Below are positions 10,521 to 22,454 of a stretch of 64,000 nucleotides of DNA, in pieces. The stretch comes from Plectrocnemia conspersa (lineage: Eukaryota; Arthropoda; Insecta; Trichoptera; Polycentropodidae): NCBI GenBank assembly GCA_009617715.1, contig VTFK01000023.1:1922001-1986000 (forward strand), read 5' to 3'. A model generated the notes under the pieces. It was not told the DNA's origin. It saw nothing but the letters and a program-made list of their open reading frames with translations, and searched no databases. Within the stretch, counting starts at the first letter, position 1. Every line of letters begins with the position of its first letter. Made by a program: the position numbers and the translations under genes.

Positions 10521-11635
10521 GTACGCGTTTGCTAAAAACCCTTTTTATGAAATGTCTATTTATTACTTTTAATTGAATTTAAATATGTATTTTTACATTA
10601 GATAATAAGTACAAAAATGTTTGTCAAAAATAATTTGAATAAATTTCAGATAAGCTATTAAAAAAATATCAACTCAGTAACATGTTTTTGCTTTAGCAAT
10701 AAAAATATGTTTGCAAGGCTATTCTTAAATATGATACTTTCAAAAAAACCTTATTTATTTTTGTTAAATTATTAAAATTAAAAATGTGTAATTTGCTTAA
10801 TTTTTTATTTCATTTGCAATGTTTTTAATCATTATTATTATTTTTAAATATCATTTAATAAAATGAGTTAACATACAGCATCATTTGCCCAAAGGTTCAA
10901 TTAGTGTGTGAAAGCTTAAACTATATAAAATACAGCAGGGAAAGGAGGATATGTCTTAATTCATGAATCGCTTATAGAAGCGTTGTAAATTATGTCACAA
11001 TTGCATTTCCCATATTTAAAAAATTTGGTTCTCTTTTGACATACTTTTATTTAACCTTTTGCACTAGCGATATTTTAGCTTATTCGAATTGCACTCAATT
11101 TTATTATTACTATATTTTGATTTGATGCTGTTGTGATGGTTAACGGTTTATCCGTAGTTGAGCCCATTTATTAACCATTCAAATGCGGCTTCAGCGTGTT
11201 CTCTTGTACACTTTGTTAATACAATTCAACTCCGAGGTCAGTACGGACGTCACTACTTCGCAGCTGGTTGGTGGGAACAAGTGATTTGCGCCTTAGCTCT
11301 TGTCATGACACCACCGCAAGCTCTAAAACTACGTATAAATATCTAGACACCTTCTGCATGCCACATGAAATCCTGATGGCATGCCTTCCTGGTCGAATTG
11401 AAGGTCGAAGTCTTGCAAACTGGCAACAAAAAAAAACGCCAACGTAGAAATATCTGTTCTAAAAAAAATGTATCAACATAACAAGGAGCTCAAATTTACT
11501 CTTTCAATTAGAGTCACATGTTTTTCCATATAATCTGAGTTACTTGGTTCCATTCATCAAATGTTTATGGCGAATCAAATGATTATTATCATATTTCTAA
11601 TTTTTTCAACAAGTCTCTTTTCGTTTTTTTTCTAA
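10521..11635. other. Noncoding DNA, no gene seen
   Basis: A+T-rich. The 11150-11430 stretch is GC-richer and contains a short inverted pair GCATGCCA...TGGCATGC (about 11357-11385) and a TGTCATGACA palindrome near 11301. Its 62-codon frame has no recognisable motif, so it is left uncalled. Confidence 0.45.
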
Positions 11636-11990
11636 TAGTTCGATCATTGCTAAATTTGTAAAATGGGCGAAAGTATTCTTGTTTAAAAAACTTATGTTAA
11701 AAAACATTATTAGATAATAAATGTTTAATATATTTATTATATATTTAGATATACAATCTTAATTGGCAATTGATGTCTTTGTCTAATAAATACTTCCTTT
11801 GATTTTATTTTTAGTAGCTCGATCCATTGTTGTACAGATGAATGAAAGTATTATTTTTTCAAAAGCCTAAAATTAAAATATATTTATGTTAAAAAACATA
11901 ACTCCAATTCGATGAATTGCTAATGAATGTTATATATATTTTTTTAGTATTATATACAACCTCAATTGATGTTTCTATTTATATATTCAA
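11636..11990 (+). repeat. Degenerate two-unit tandem repeat, period about 179 bp
   Basis: TAGTTCGATCATTG (11636) and TAGCTCGATCCATTG (11815) begin two units that share GAAAGTATT, TTATGTTAAAAAACAT, ATATACAA and CAATTGATGT in the same order. A 25-bp word around TTTCTATTTATATATT is itself duplicated near 11966-12013. Confidence 0.6.
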
Positions 11991-12639
11991 TTAATGTTTC
12001 TATTTATATATTTTAATAGCACAGTAAGCCATTATATTTCAGTATAAAAAATAGTATGTGTAGTACCTGCTTTAATTAAATTTGTTATTTTAATTAATTG
12101 TTAAAATTGTGTATTATATAAACATAATCTTTATGAATCAGTATTAGTGAAATTGCTGTGAAGCACATTCCTGTCGTATTGTTATATTAAAATGTGTACA
12201 ATAAATAAATGTTATTGAATAATATTACTGTATTTTATTTTTTTATTAGAAAAACACGATCTATGAAGCTAAAGGGTTAATATCGCAAAATATTTGTCGG
12301 CTTTTGCAAAATGTCATAAGGCATAAAAATGATACTTTAGAATACGAACACCACTTGTGTGACTATCCTAGAATTCGTCGCCATCGATTATAATTAAGAA
12401 TTCGTTATGGTGTGACATTTATATAAACCGATCTAGGAAAATACATAAGGATATTCAAAACGATTTTTTTAAACAAAATCAAGTACCACTAATTATTTTT
12501 TAATTATTTAATTTTATATAAAAAAAAAATATAATAACGATATTTGTTAGAAGAATATACTATCAAAAATATAATTAATCTCTTTTGGTGCCCTAAAATA
12601 TTCAAAGATGTCAGTAAGAGTCTGTTGAAGTCCTCGATA

Positions 12640-13080
12640 AGCATGTGGTACTATAATTTGACCACGTGACCATGATGCAGCGCTCGACATGCGTGTTAAA
12701 TGCTATAGGACGCCTACGCGCATACTGAAATTGAACCGAGTTATTCGTTCTATCTCAGTTTGCGAACCACCATGTCATTATCTCTCTCACTCTCGTCACT
12801 TAACACGCGAGAGAGCGAAAGGGGAAGTATCTCACCGCTCGCGCTCGAAAGAGCAGCTCCAACTTCGGTTCCTTTGACTCGGAAAATATGCCGACAATGT
12901 TTGGAAGCGCTCGAAGCTGGCCAAGTCGACTGAATTACCCCCCCTTTACCTCCCGTTCTCGGTAACCTCGGACAACTTCCGAGAGATTTTAGAGCAGGCA
13001 GAACCGAACTCGACCGAAGTAACCCACTATATTCTCCGTCCTTGGCCAACCTTGGCCAACATCCAGAAAGTGTAATGCAG
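12640..13080. other. GC-richer island, origin unclear
   Basis: Much higher GC than its surroundings, with overlapping open frames on both strands (the longest, 99 codons, runs 13049 to 12750 on the minus strand). No family motif is visible in either frame. The 60-bp repeat at 12777-12836 sits inside, and TTGGCCAACC/TTGGCCAACA is a short direct repeat at about 13042-13062. I favour an old transposon fragment over a host exon. Confidence 0.4.
12777..12836 (+). repeat. 60-bp dispersed repeat, copy 2
   Basis: Matches 10461-10520, including the shared core CTCTCGTCACTTAACACGCG. The hairpin arms are less perfect here. Confidence 0.85.
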
Positions 13081-13369
13081 GCATTACAATTAAGTCGAAT
13101 ATATTTTTAGCGTATATTTTAATACCCATAATCGTATAAAAAATAATAGGCATAAAACCAGGGCTATGGTGTCGGAGTCGGAGTCGAAAAAATTTAATTT
13201 CTTTCCCCATTTTACATATTTCTACATCTATATCTATATAAAAAGAGAAATAAAATCATGTTTTCAATAAATCGGATTATTTTATTAATAAATTTAGGAT
13301 GTAAAGATTGCTAAAATATAACGAGATTGTGTATTAATATTGATGAAAATCCGGTTTATAAGGTTTTGG

Positions 13370-13690
13370 ATTTATTAGGTGCTGTGAGGCTTAAATATTC
13401 TTTAAATCGATTCGGTTGGTCGACGAGAAAATAATCTTCTCGTCAACCGACCTTAAGAGTCAGCTGATCCGGTTTCTACCAAATGCATCATAACTCTGCT
13501 TATTTGGACAGCTGACATACGCCGCTCACTGACCTGGCTTTGGGATCGATGCTCTTTCTGACCCGGGCAACTAAGAACACTTCCTCTCTTTGGTGTCGAC
13601 ACAGATTGTTCGGCATCAGCTCGTAAGAGGATGTCATGAAACCGTCTACCATTTTCTACGACTCACTGGATTTGGCTACAGCTTTAACGT
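13370..13690. other. GC-richer island beginning with a 16-bp-arm hairpin
   Basis: GGTTGGTCGACGAGAA (13414-13429) pairs with TTCTCGTCAACCGACC (13437-13452), with two mismatches around a 7-nt loop. A related hairpin occurs at 29051-29089. The word AAATGCATCATAACTC (about 13481) also occurs in the hAT-like end at about 63755, which hints at a transposon origin. No protein family is recognised in any frame. Confidence 0.55.
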
Positions 13691-13699
13691 AATGCGAAG

Positions 13700-15120
13700 C
13701 AATAAATAGATTTAAGTCGTATTTTATATTCGCTTTTATTACAATTTTTTTTATTATTTTTAAAATGCCGTAGGGATATAAAAATCGGTTGCAGCAATGT
13801 ACAGAGTATACGGTGGATGAAAAAAATGTTCCTTAGAAAAATTACAGTTTACTTCGAAATGTATAAGAAAGCATTGTCTTTATGAAATATTTCCCTTTCT
13901 CGATTTGCATAGACATGTATTTTATGGTTAGAGTCTCTTTCAAATAATCTGAGACTATATTTCATTGTCCGTTCTAAATCCAATAATGCACAATGAATCA
14001 CGCCCTGTATATTATTAAAAGTTGAATCTTTGTAACATAGCACAAATTTATACTATCGTATATAATTCTACATCTAATAATTTTATTTTTTAATATGTAC
14101 ATATACACCAATGAATGATAAATAAATATATATTTTATCTTACTGATCTTTAAACAAAATAAACATAAAGTAACTGCGTCTATTTTTGCTTCTAAAAGCA
14201 TCAACGTATAACATCTTTACTATTATGTTCTAAGCCGGACTTGGAAACCTCACATAAGTTTTCTTTTGAGTTAACTTATCTGTTTATGGAACTTGTATGT
14301 GCTTATGTGTACTTTCTCCAACATATGCGCTGAATATATTTTACGCAAGTTACTCGTGTGCTTAATGCATTAAATCAAGAAATATACAGTTGAAAAATAC
14401 TATAATTATAATCTAGAAATATTATTTTATCTGATGGTTAAAATTATAATGATTAATTGACCCACATGTGATGTGCAACTCTAACAAAAGATTCACACGC
14501 CAGTGTTAATAGCTGAGAGGTGATAAATTAACCATTTTTATTACTAATTGCTGGCATTGTCTAAGTGCAGTTTTTTTGTCATACACACGATAATTGGTTG
14601 ATTTTGCTGTGACGTCAAAACAACAAACGCTTGGCTTCAATCATCATTAAAATGATCAGACAGTTTCTTTGAGATAACGCTTCATTCAATTACAAAATAA
14701 CGAATAAAAACGCTGAAGAAATTACGCAAACAATTTATGCGTTTAATATGATTTAAACCGATCATACTTATTTTGAAAGGCTTGTATTTATATTTGAACG
14801 TATTACGTTACATAAAAAACGTAAAAAATATAATAAATGTGCAATACAGTGCGATGAGATAGAAATGTCCAATTGCTATTTACTTTCAGATATGTCACTC
14901 TTGTTTTAAAGTGTCTTTATCACTAAATACACACATGAAATTTCAAAATACTGCTTAATAATAAAAGATATAGTTATTTAGGTTTTGAAGTGGCATCTTA
15001 AATCGCGTTGTTTGTATATTACAGTCGCTCCAATTTGTAGAAGGTGTATGTGTGTAAAAATAGAAGGTGTTTAGGTAATTTTCCATAATTAAACCGATTG
15101 TAAACACGGACGATTGTACG
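13700..15120. other. Noncoding DNA, mostly unique sequence
   Basis: No gene is supported. 14230-14760 is relatively complex and holds a perfect CRE (14610). The rest is A+T filler. Confidence 0.45.
14610..14617. promoter_or_regulatory. CRE site TGACGTCA
   Basis: A canonical ATF/CREB octamer within ATTTTGCTGTGACGTCA followed by AAACAACAAAC, closely matching the surroundings of the CRE at 2929. Confidence 0.4.
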
Positions 15121-15475
15121 ATTGTTACGCTGGCCGAGCGTTTACCCAAAGCAAGCACTAAAAACAGGTGTGCAAGGTTACCGGGATTATCGTGATTCGT
15201 TCAAACAAAACGGAAATCCATTTGGCATTTATCACAACAATATAAATAGAGCCCTAAACATTAAATTATCTAAACTGTCCCGTTATATCAAGGCTTGCCA
15301 AACACACCACACGCCTAGCTTAACCTAAATAAACACTAGTGTACTTGGCGATAAAACATCAAATGTTGTGCCGTTTAACTGACGTTTAATTTTCCATAAA
15401 ATAGCTTAAGTTTCAAGGGTTCTATCGGCAGAGGTGGCCGTGAGGTTGTCGCCAAGTGGTTCAAAATATAGTTTG
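15121..15475. other. Complex non-repetitive sequence, possible regulatory DNA
   Basis: Moderate GC with no copies elsewhere in the window. A 68-codon open frame (15122-15328, plus) has no recognisable domain or splice context, so I do not call it a gene. Confidence 0.35.
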
Positions 15476-15989
15476 AAATACAATTCTGGTTATGCGTGAA
15501 TATTATGTATCATTGTTTGCGGTTGATAAGTCATGTTATAGCTGGATTTGATTACAGCTTGTTTGTTGCATATCAATCTCATCACGTTGGATTTATCTGA
15601 AACGTAAATATAACACATGCAGTAAAAAATTATTTATTTTTAATTTTACATAATTTTAGAAAAAAATATAGATAGTAAAATAACACCAATTTTAACCCAT
15701 TCTATAAATGTATGATTTCAAGGCCATTAACTAATCGTAATGGACACGGAATAATATTAATTTTACTGCTAATAATTTTCTTTTCTAATAAAATATATAT
15801 TTTTATTTTATATATCGACGTTTTTATTCAGGTATACCTGATAAAACGTATTTTTTAATGTGTCATATTATTCTTCAAGTATTTTATTGGTAGTAATGTT
15901 TTATTTACAAGGATTTTAATATCATAATTAGATTTAAAATACTTGAATTAAAAATATATGATTAGTTTGGCATTATTTAGGTCATCCTG

Positions 15990-16390
15990 TATTAAATGTC
16001 GTTGTAGTAATTCTTCTCGAAAATTTCTCGAAAAAATATCAAATAAAGTATTATTATTTCTCGAGAAATTTTATAAAGCATTTTTTATTATATAAAATTA
16101 AATTTCTACAAATATTTATATATCACTGCCCTTTTTATAACGCTGCATAAGTAAAAGCAGGTTCATGCCTAATATGCATACTTCTTGAAAGGTTTTAATA
16201 GGGAGTCTGTAAATGACAAAAAATTGCATACAAATTTTGAACACATAAATTCGCATTATTTTTGCTTAAGTAATAACACGTGCCAGATGTTTGAAAACAT
16301 GTATACTTTCTCAGAAGATTGAAAGTATTTGAATGAGCGACAATTTTTTGCGATTTTCTATTACTTGAACCGGCCGGCGGCATTTATCTT
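15990..16390 (+). repeat. TTTCTCGAGAAA-containing dispersed repeat, copy 1
   Basis: Contains the palindromic ATTTCTCGAGAAATTTTATA word and, downstream, CTGCATAAG...AATATGCATAC...AATGACAAAAAATTG. A second partial unit has CGTGCCAGATGTTTGAAAAC. The same words occur in order at 19360-19610 (plus) and 63120-63660 (minus). The class is unknown. Confidence 0.65.
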
Positions 16391-16399
16391 TGCTATGGT

Positions 16400-17765
16400 G
16401 ATATAAGAGCTCGCTCCGATAATATGAAATTACACATGGGAATCTACATAATGCAAAACGATTTGGCGCTATTTTTCTTTTTCGATAATCCAAAAAGGTT
16501 TTTTTATTTTTTTTTTTTATAATAGATTGACAATTGTATAATTGACAACCAAAAGCGCTTTAAAAATGTTGTTAAAACTATTATAAAATATCAAACTTGA
16601 GCTGTACTCGAAATTTCAACGGACAATTAAAGAGAAATTATTTAATATAATAAACTAGACATTTATGTCATTAATTAAATATTTGCAAAATCCAAAATCT
16701 TTCACCAGTCAAAAAAAATAATTTATTTAGTTATTCTTCAAAAGCAGATATATGTAAAATGGGGAAAGAAATTATTCTTAAATTTTTAATGGCTCGATGA
16801 ATTCTAAGGACCCTCGCGATTCCATTTAATCTTTAGATTGCATTGAAGAAATTAAAAAAATATTATAAGCGCAACAATTAGAGAAAGAAATTTTTTTCAG
16901 CCTTATAGAGAGTAGTGTAAGAAAACCAACATCTTACAGATTAATGGAGAAAGAATTCAAAATATTTGTATCGACGGGCAAGAGAATAAATAATTTATAG
17001 TGCCTATTTGAAGTCTTTTCGGTTAAACCAACACCAACACAAAACGAGAGGAATTTTTGAGATGGCATGTGGTTTTTAATGTTTTTTTTTTAAGAATAAT
17101 ATGTATTTGCAATACTTTACTGTATTACATATATTTTTTAATTCATCAAAATTTCTCGATAAATGAAAATTATCGAGAAATCAGAATGCCTATGTTATTG
17201 TATATAAAAATGGCATTTTTATATACTTATGTATACATATATATGTATATTTTTATTATTTTATTTTATAATTGTTATTTCAATTGCATTGCTCATGAAA
17301 TGAAGAAAATGTATAATTTGAAGGTTGTACAATATATTTATTAATTATACCTTTTATTAACACATATAGGATTAAATTGGAAAAGCTTTTCTATTTGTCT
17401 AGTTTTTTTGATGAATTACTATCGATGATCTTACAATTTTGAATAGTAAATTATTAATATTAAAAACACCAAGATTTGCCTCAAACTTTACTAATGGTTT
17501 TAAATTTGGCTAAATTTATTTACTAAATATTTATTATATTTTTTCATAATGTCTACGAATTAAAGGTAATGTATTAGAACATTATAAAATAATTTAATTT
17601 AATATTTTACGTTTTTAAAAATGGGTTTCATGACAATATTTCAAAGCGCTGCATACATATTTAGAATTAATATTTTTTGTAGGTAATAAATATTATTGTA
17701 AAATATATACCAAAATATATTATTTATAAAAAAAACTGATTACAAAAAATATTATCCAGGTTCAT
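16400..17765. other. A+T-rich noncoding DNA
   Basis: No gene is seen. Around 17148-17180 a short TTTCTCGATAAATGAAAATTATCGAGAAAT inverted segment relates to the palindromic word of the neighbouring repeat family. Confidence 0.45.
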
Positions 17766-17769
17766 TATT

Positions 17770-17835
17770 ATTTTATTTTTAATTACAAATCTGACAGTCG
17801 GGACTTGACAGATTTCCCCAATGCGTCAATTTTCA
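17770..17835 (-). repeat. LINE 3'-end fragment
   Basis: On the minus strand reads GACGCATTGGGGAAATCTGTCAAGTC, matching the terminal untranslated region of the element at 22455-23708 and the tail at 19207. 5'-truncated to almost nothing. Confidence 0.55.
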
Positions 17836-17839
17836 GTTC

Positions 17840-19205
17840 CGCTCAATTTTTGAAATAATCTTTTTTCACTATGAGTACGTAAGGTTAACCTAAACCACGA
17901 TTTAACACGTTATTTATTGCTACTAAAATTATGATAAATTGCGAACTTTTTATTGCAAAAAATTTGAATATCTACACAACTATTTGAGTATTGACTAGCA
18001 GAGAAAGACTAATTATATTCGGATATTCGTGCTGAAATCTCTACTATGGACCAAAATTCAGGTACATCATGTATAGCATTTATTAAAGTCGTTCTTTTCC
18101 TTAAAAAAATTTTAAAAAAGAGCAGTACAAAATTTTCATTGGGTTGCATAAAATTGTAACATTTAAAGTTTTTTAATGAACATAAATATATGCTTTCATT
18201 TGGAGGAAAAGAAGCAATATTTAATAACAATATTGCTTTATGTTGTTTCAAAACATTTACAATGTATTTTAATATTATTAAAAAACTTTTTAATTTTATA
18301 TATTTATAATATTTATCTTAAGTGTCATTTAAATAATGGTTTTATTTTTTAATTATGATTCATCATTTACTTGCTCTTGTAAAAAACATCACAATTATAA
18401 GTTAGTAGTATTTGCTTACATATATGGTAAGACGCTTACTTACACATTACCAGAGAAGATGCTATGGAAAGGAACGGATTTTATCAGCAAGATTTTCCTT
18501 CTGTTTTTATTGACCTACATTATAATGATTGTTTGTGTATAAACCTTGCCAGTTAATTAATGTTAAAGTTATAACTTATTTAAAACATGATCACGAAACA
18601 GCTTTTTAAAAGCTAATATTGAAATGAAAAATTATTAAGAACTCAATATATATTTTTTAATTAACACTTTATTAGAAATAAATCTAACATAAATAATCTT
18701 AAAATATTTAAGACAGTAACAATTTATTTGAATATTTTAAATAAAGTAAAAGCAATTTCTAAATCGGCAAAGGCTAAATAAATATAGTTTAATATAGCTA
18801 AAATAAATAAATATAGTTTAAATCCTATAATCATACTAATGCGGGCGAATTGTGATTTATAACGATTGAGGTATTCCACTGAGTAGCGTTTCTCAAACTA
18901 CGTGGTTCCGTTAGGTATAATTTATGGTTTTTTACAGCATAGTTTTTATTTTATTTTTAAGTAATATTTAATATTGCGGATTCAGAAAATATTGATTAGT
19001 AGCTTGTGTCAATTAGTGGCGTGGTAAAATTGGACTATCCACAAAACATTGTTTATGTTAGTAGATTTATAAAAAAATATTTTGTATATGCTATAGACAT
19101 TCTATAAGTAAAATAATTTGGAAACATTGTTATATGGACGTTTTGAGACCTTTTGATTATTAACTATAAAAATAAGTTCAATTAACGAAAATATTTTAAA
19201 TGCAC
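17840..19205. other. A+T-rich noncoding DNA
   Basis: No gene is seen. Near 18888-18915, GTAGCGTTTCTCAAACTACG with a following GGTTCCG is reminiscent of hAT-type MITE ends, but no partner end is visible. Confidence 0.4.
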
Positions 19206-19206
19206 G

Positions 19207-19275
19207 TCTGACAAACTAGACGCATTGGGGAAACAAAACTGTCAAGTCATGATGGATAGATAAAAAACAATAAAA
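19207..19275 (+). repeat. LINE 3'-end fragment
   Basis: GACGCATTGGGGAAACAAAACTGTCA...GTCATGATGG followed by an A-rich end. It is the plus-strand counterpart of the tails at 17770 and 22455. Confidence 0.55.
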
Positions 19276-19359
19276 CTACACATTGGCAATTTATTAGAAA
19301 ATTATCAAAATTTTTTTAACATTAACATTAACAATGATTTTATATGGTGATTTGTCTCT

Positions 19360-19610
19360 AGAATTATTTCTCGAGAATTTCTTTAGAAAAAAAAACAAAT
19401 TGAAAAATTTTCCGATTTCTCGAGAATTTTTATAGAACATTTTTTTGTTAAATATTAAATTTGTACGAATAATTTAAAATGTTTTACGATTTTTTATATC
19501 GTTGCATAAAAATGGTTGGGTCCGTGTCAGATGTTTGAAAATATGCATGCTTTTTAAAAAACTTTTTTAATGGCAAAAAATTGTTTGCAAATATTTTTTT
19601 GCAGTTATCT
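19360..19610 (+). repeat. TTTCTCGAGAAA-containing dispersed repeat, copy 2
   Basis: Two TTTCTCGAGAATTT words, then GTTGCATAAAAATGGTTGGG, GTGTCAGATGTTTGAAAATATGCATGC and AATGGCAAAAAATTG in the order seen in copies 1 and 3. Confidence 0.7.
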
Positions 19611-19789
19611 ATAATAATATAGTATATTATTATTATAATCACCTTCTATATATTACATATAATTTATCGAAAATTCTTAAGAAAATTAAAAAGTGAAAGT
19701 TAGAAATCTTAATTCATGAAATACATCGTATTTGAAATAAAATATTTGAATCTATGCAAAGTTTTAACATTCTCATTTCAATGCACACG

Positions 19790-20060
19790 TCAATATCGAG
19801 GCAAAAAACTCCTCAATGTTGACAGCTTGAAAAGACGGCTGAAGTGGGCTGACGTATAACTACATCCATTGCGTGCACCACTACGGTAATAAGGCCTTAC
19901 GAGTCCAACCCTTCGGGTGGGCACCCAGTTTGTGACGGCCGGGTGAGCAGTTCCCTACACCCCGTAGTACTAACTATGTTATTGGAGATATATTACATTT
20001 TCACCCGAGCGTTCAGGTAGAGGACTCTCATAGTGGATTCTAACGGATCAGACGTAAGTG
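19790..20060. other. GC-richer island, probable transposon or leader fragment
   Basis: Contains CCAACCCTTCGGGTGGGCACCC (able to fold) and ends in a donor-like CAGACGTAAGTG at about 20048-20059. No open frame of note. It could be a retrotransposon untranslated region or a noncoding exon, and the sequence does not decide. Confidence 0.35.
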
Positions 20061-20419
20061 AAATTTTTATATTATTGACAAATTTTAAAGGCTTTAAAAA
20101 TGTCGATGAAGAAACACTTGAAGAGTAAAAGGGATTAGTATACAATTTAATAATATTTTTTTTTAAAAGTTTTCCTAGATTTTCCTAAAATGCTTAATGC
20201 TTTTTCATCAATGTCATTCATGAAAATTTGGTGTACATCACATTAAAATTAGGCAACCTTCGATTAATTACAACAAATTAATCTTGATGCAGGTAAAACA
20301 GCAAGAATGTCATGCTGCGTGAAAAATTGCTATTTATATTATTTTTGTGGGGAACAAAATTTGAAGCTCCGTCACTGTTTAAATAAGTTGATTTTAAAAC
20401 GTTAAATAATCAGGTATTA

Positions 20420-20780
20420 TCGTGGTATAGCGTGACTAAAATGCACCAAGGTTTTAATCAGAAGCGTTCTTCTGTGACGAACAAGGATTCGTTGTTGATT
20501 TTGGCGTTTATTGTAAGAAAATGGAATGCCGGCGGTGTAAAGGCACCTACACACTGGCGATGTCATAAGCGGAGAGCGTGTTTCGCTGACGTCAATGGGA
20601 CGAGCCAACAATGGGCTCCACTTAGCCACGCGGATTATTCCGACAATCAGTTTGACATTTTCCAAGACTCATCATCGTGCTATGGTATGTAATCGCTGTG
20701 GCTCCACTTAGCCATTGGCGGCGGAAGAGGAGCTTTTGCTCAAACAATCTCCGCCCGACTGGCTATTGTTTGATGAATTG
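20420..20780. other. GC-richer island with overlapping opposed frames, probable DNA-transposon remnant
   Basis: An 86-codon plus frame (20432-20692) and an 82-codon minus frame (20665-20417) overlap almost fully, which argues against either being a gene. CTCCACTTAGCCA occurs twice (about 20617 and 20703). The CACCTACACACTGGCGATGTCA-type string resembles ends of insect DNA transposons. No transposase motif is seen. Confidence 0.4.
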
Positions 20781-21059
20781 TTGAACATATCCTATATTCA
20801 GATTGAATATGAAGTGGCTATATTGTCTTTTTGAAATACTAAATAAGCAGTACTTTCCTCATAACAGAAGGTAGTGACTCAAATTATTATTGGTATTCTT
20901 GTAAATATATCGCTGTAACAAAATTAGCGTTAACCTAAAGCGTTACAGCTTTGCAACAATAGACAGACATTAGTTTTTTATTTGTTGTATATTATATATA
21001 ATATAATGGAAGTTTATTTAACAAATAGCTATTTCAATTTTTTTTAACTGACATCCATG

Positions 21060-21130
21060 TAAAACATTTATTTATTTATTCAAAATTTGATCATCATGGC
21101 TTTATAGGTTTCTGTCATGTGTCATGATTG
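21060..21130 (-). repeat. LINE 3'-end fragment with TTTA-type tail
   Basis: (ATTT)n followed by CATCATGG...TCATGTGTCATGATTGCC parallels the minus-strand 3' end at 22455-22530, implying another 5'-truncated insertion. Confidence 0.5.
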
Positions 21131-21684
21131 CCTATGTACATAATATTTACATACACACGCACTTTAATACAGCTATGTATACATATATGTATTGTATATT
21201 CAATATGTATAGCTGTGATACGCATCACATAGATTGTACCAGCTCTTCGTGGCTATTGCCGAAAACATTATTATGTCTCGAAAGCCATGTTTTCAAGCAA
21301 CGGATAGAAACAAAGGACGCAATTCCATACAGTTTCGACAAATTTTCGACACCACCTATTAGAACATTAAAAATTTACTTCATTACGTACATGCTAACAT
21401 TGAGGTTACAAAATAAAATGAATTGTACCCTAGCGTTCCTAACAAATAGAGTATAATACCGTTTTTTAAATATATATACTTATTAAAATATGACCGTCAT
21501 AACTTTACAAGTTTCCTCAATGCTTCGTAATTTGTTCGTAAGTGGTTGACTTGGTAAATGAGATAATACCTATTTTAGGTTTTGAGGCCAAAAGAGTGAT
21601 ACTTTATAGCAAAATAAACGCCGGAAAAGATAAATAATAGTGTCATATCAGAGTCTGTCTATGTCTATCCGTATTGCTGTAGTG

Positions 21685-21805
21685 TGCTCCACATATTTAA
21701 TATTAATTGTTCAAAACAGCTCTGGCGAATTGCAGATAAGGTTGTTTATGAACCAATTGCATCGCTTCTTGAACACACCTCCAAAATGTGTTCACGCCTT
21801 AAGAG
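21685..21805 (+). repeat. Degraded coding repeat, copy 1 (pairs with 42612-42731)
   Basis: About 120 bp similar to 42612-42731 on the same strand. One forward frame conserves G-E-x-Q-x-R, QLHRFL, P-x-K and V-x-AL between the copies (here SGELQIRLF...QLHRFLNTPPK). A once-coding transposon segment is therefore likely. The family is not identified. Confidence 0.6.
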
Positions 21806-22454
21806 AAAACACGGTCTAAATTACTACTTCGACGTGGTCTGAAGTAGTTTATTATTTTAATTGTTTGATTTTCTAAGATACAGTTTATTAGTCTGTTTTT
21901 TATTATAATATAAAATACAATATATTCGAACAAATCAAAATATTTAGAATGATGTCAACACTCTTAATGTTTAATTATATATTCAATGGGTTATAAATAT
22001 ATCAATTCTTTATAAATCTAACTATTTTTAAGTATATTTCATTGAATTTTTAACAAGTATAATACTACAACAGTTTAACGCAAATAGCTGATTTGAAATG
22101 TATGTTCTTAAAATTATGTTTCATTCATTTAATGTGAATTTATGCTTATACTTTATTTGATTAAAACTAATATGTAAAGATTTTATTTATGCATACGGAA
22201 AATCGTAATTTTCCTCGTAGTATTTTTTTCTAAAACACGGTGGAAAGTGCGATTGTTAAGATTTTTTTATAGCTAATATTTAACTGAGCAAATTTAAACT
22301 GAAATTTGTACTGTACATATTTGATTAATCATTCGCAAATTATTGTGTTTATATTGTATTATAGGATACGACGGAAGATCCTGATATAAGCTGATAAAAT
22401 ACGTGTGAATGTTTTATGTTTTTTTATTATGAAATGTTTGAAAATCTTTGTAAT

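Noticed and set aside
12750..13049. 99-codon minus-strand open frame
   Set aside because: No domain, the opposite strand is also open, and the sequence contains a dispersed repeat. It is best explained by high GC removing stops.
15122..15328. 68-codon plus-strand frame
   Set aside because: No motif, splice context or composition signal.
15428..15450. CAGAGGTGGCCG as a CTCF site
   Set aside because: It matches the core consensus only with mismatches, which is too weak to report.
20417..20692. Overlapping 82- and 86-codon frames on opposite strands
   Set aside because: Both lie in a GC-rich island with repeated words and DNA-transposon-like strings. Neither shows a motif.
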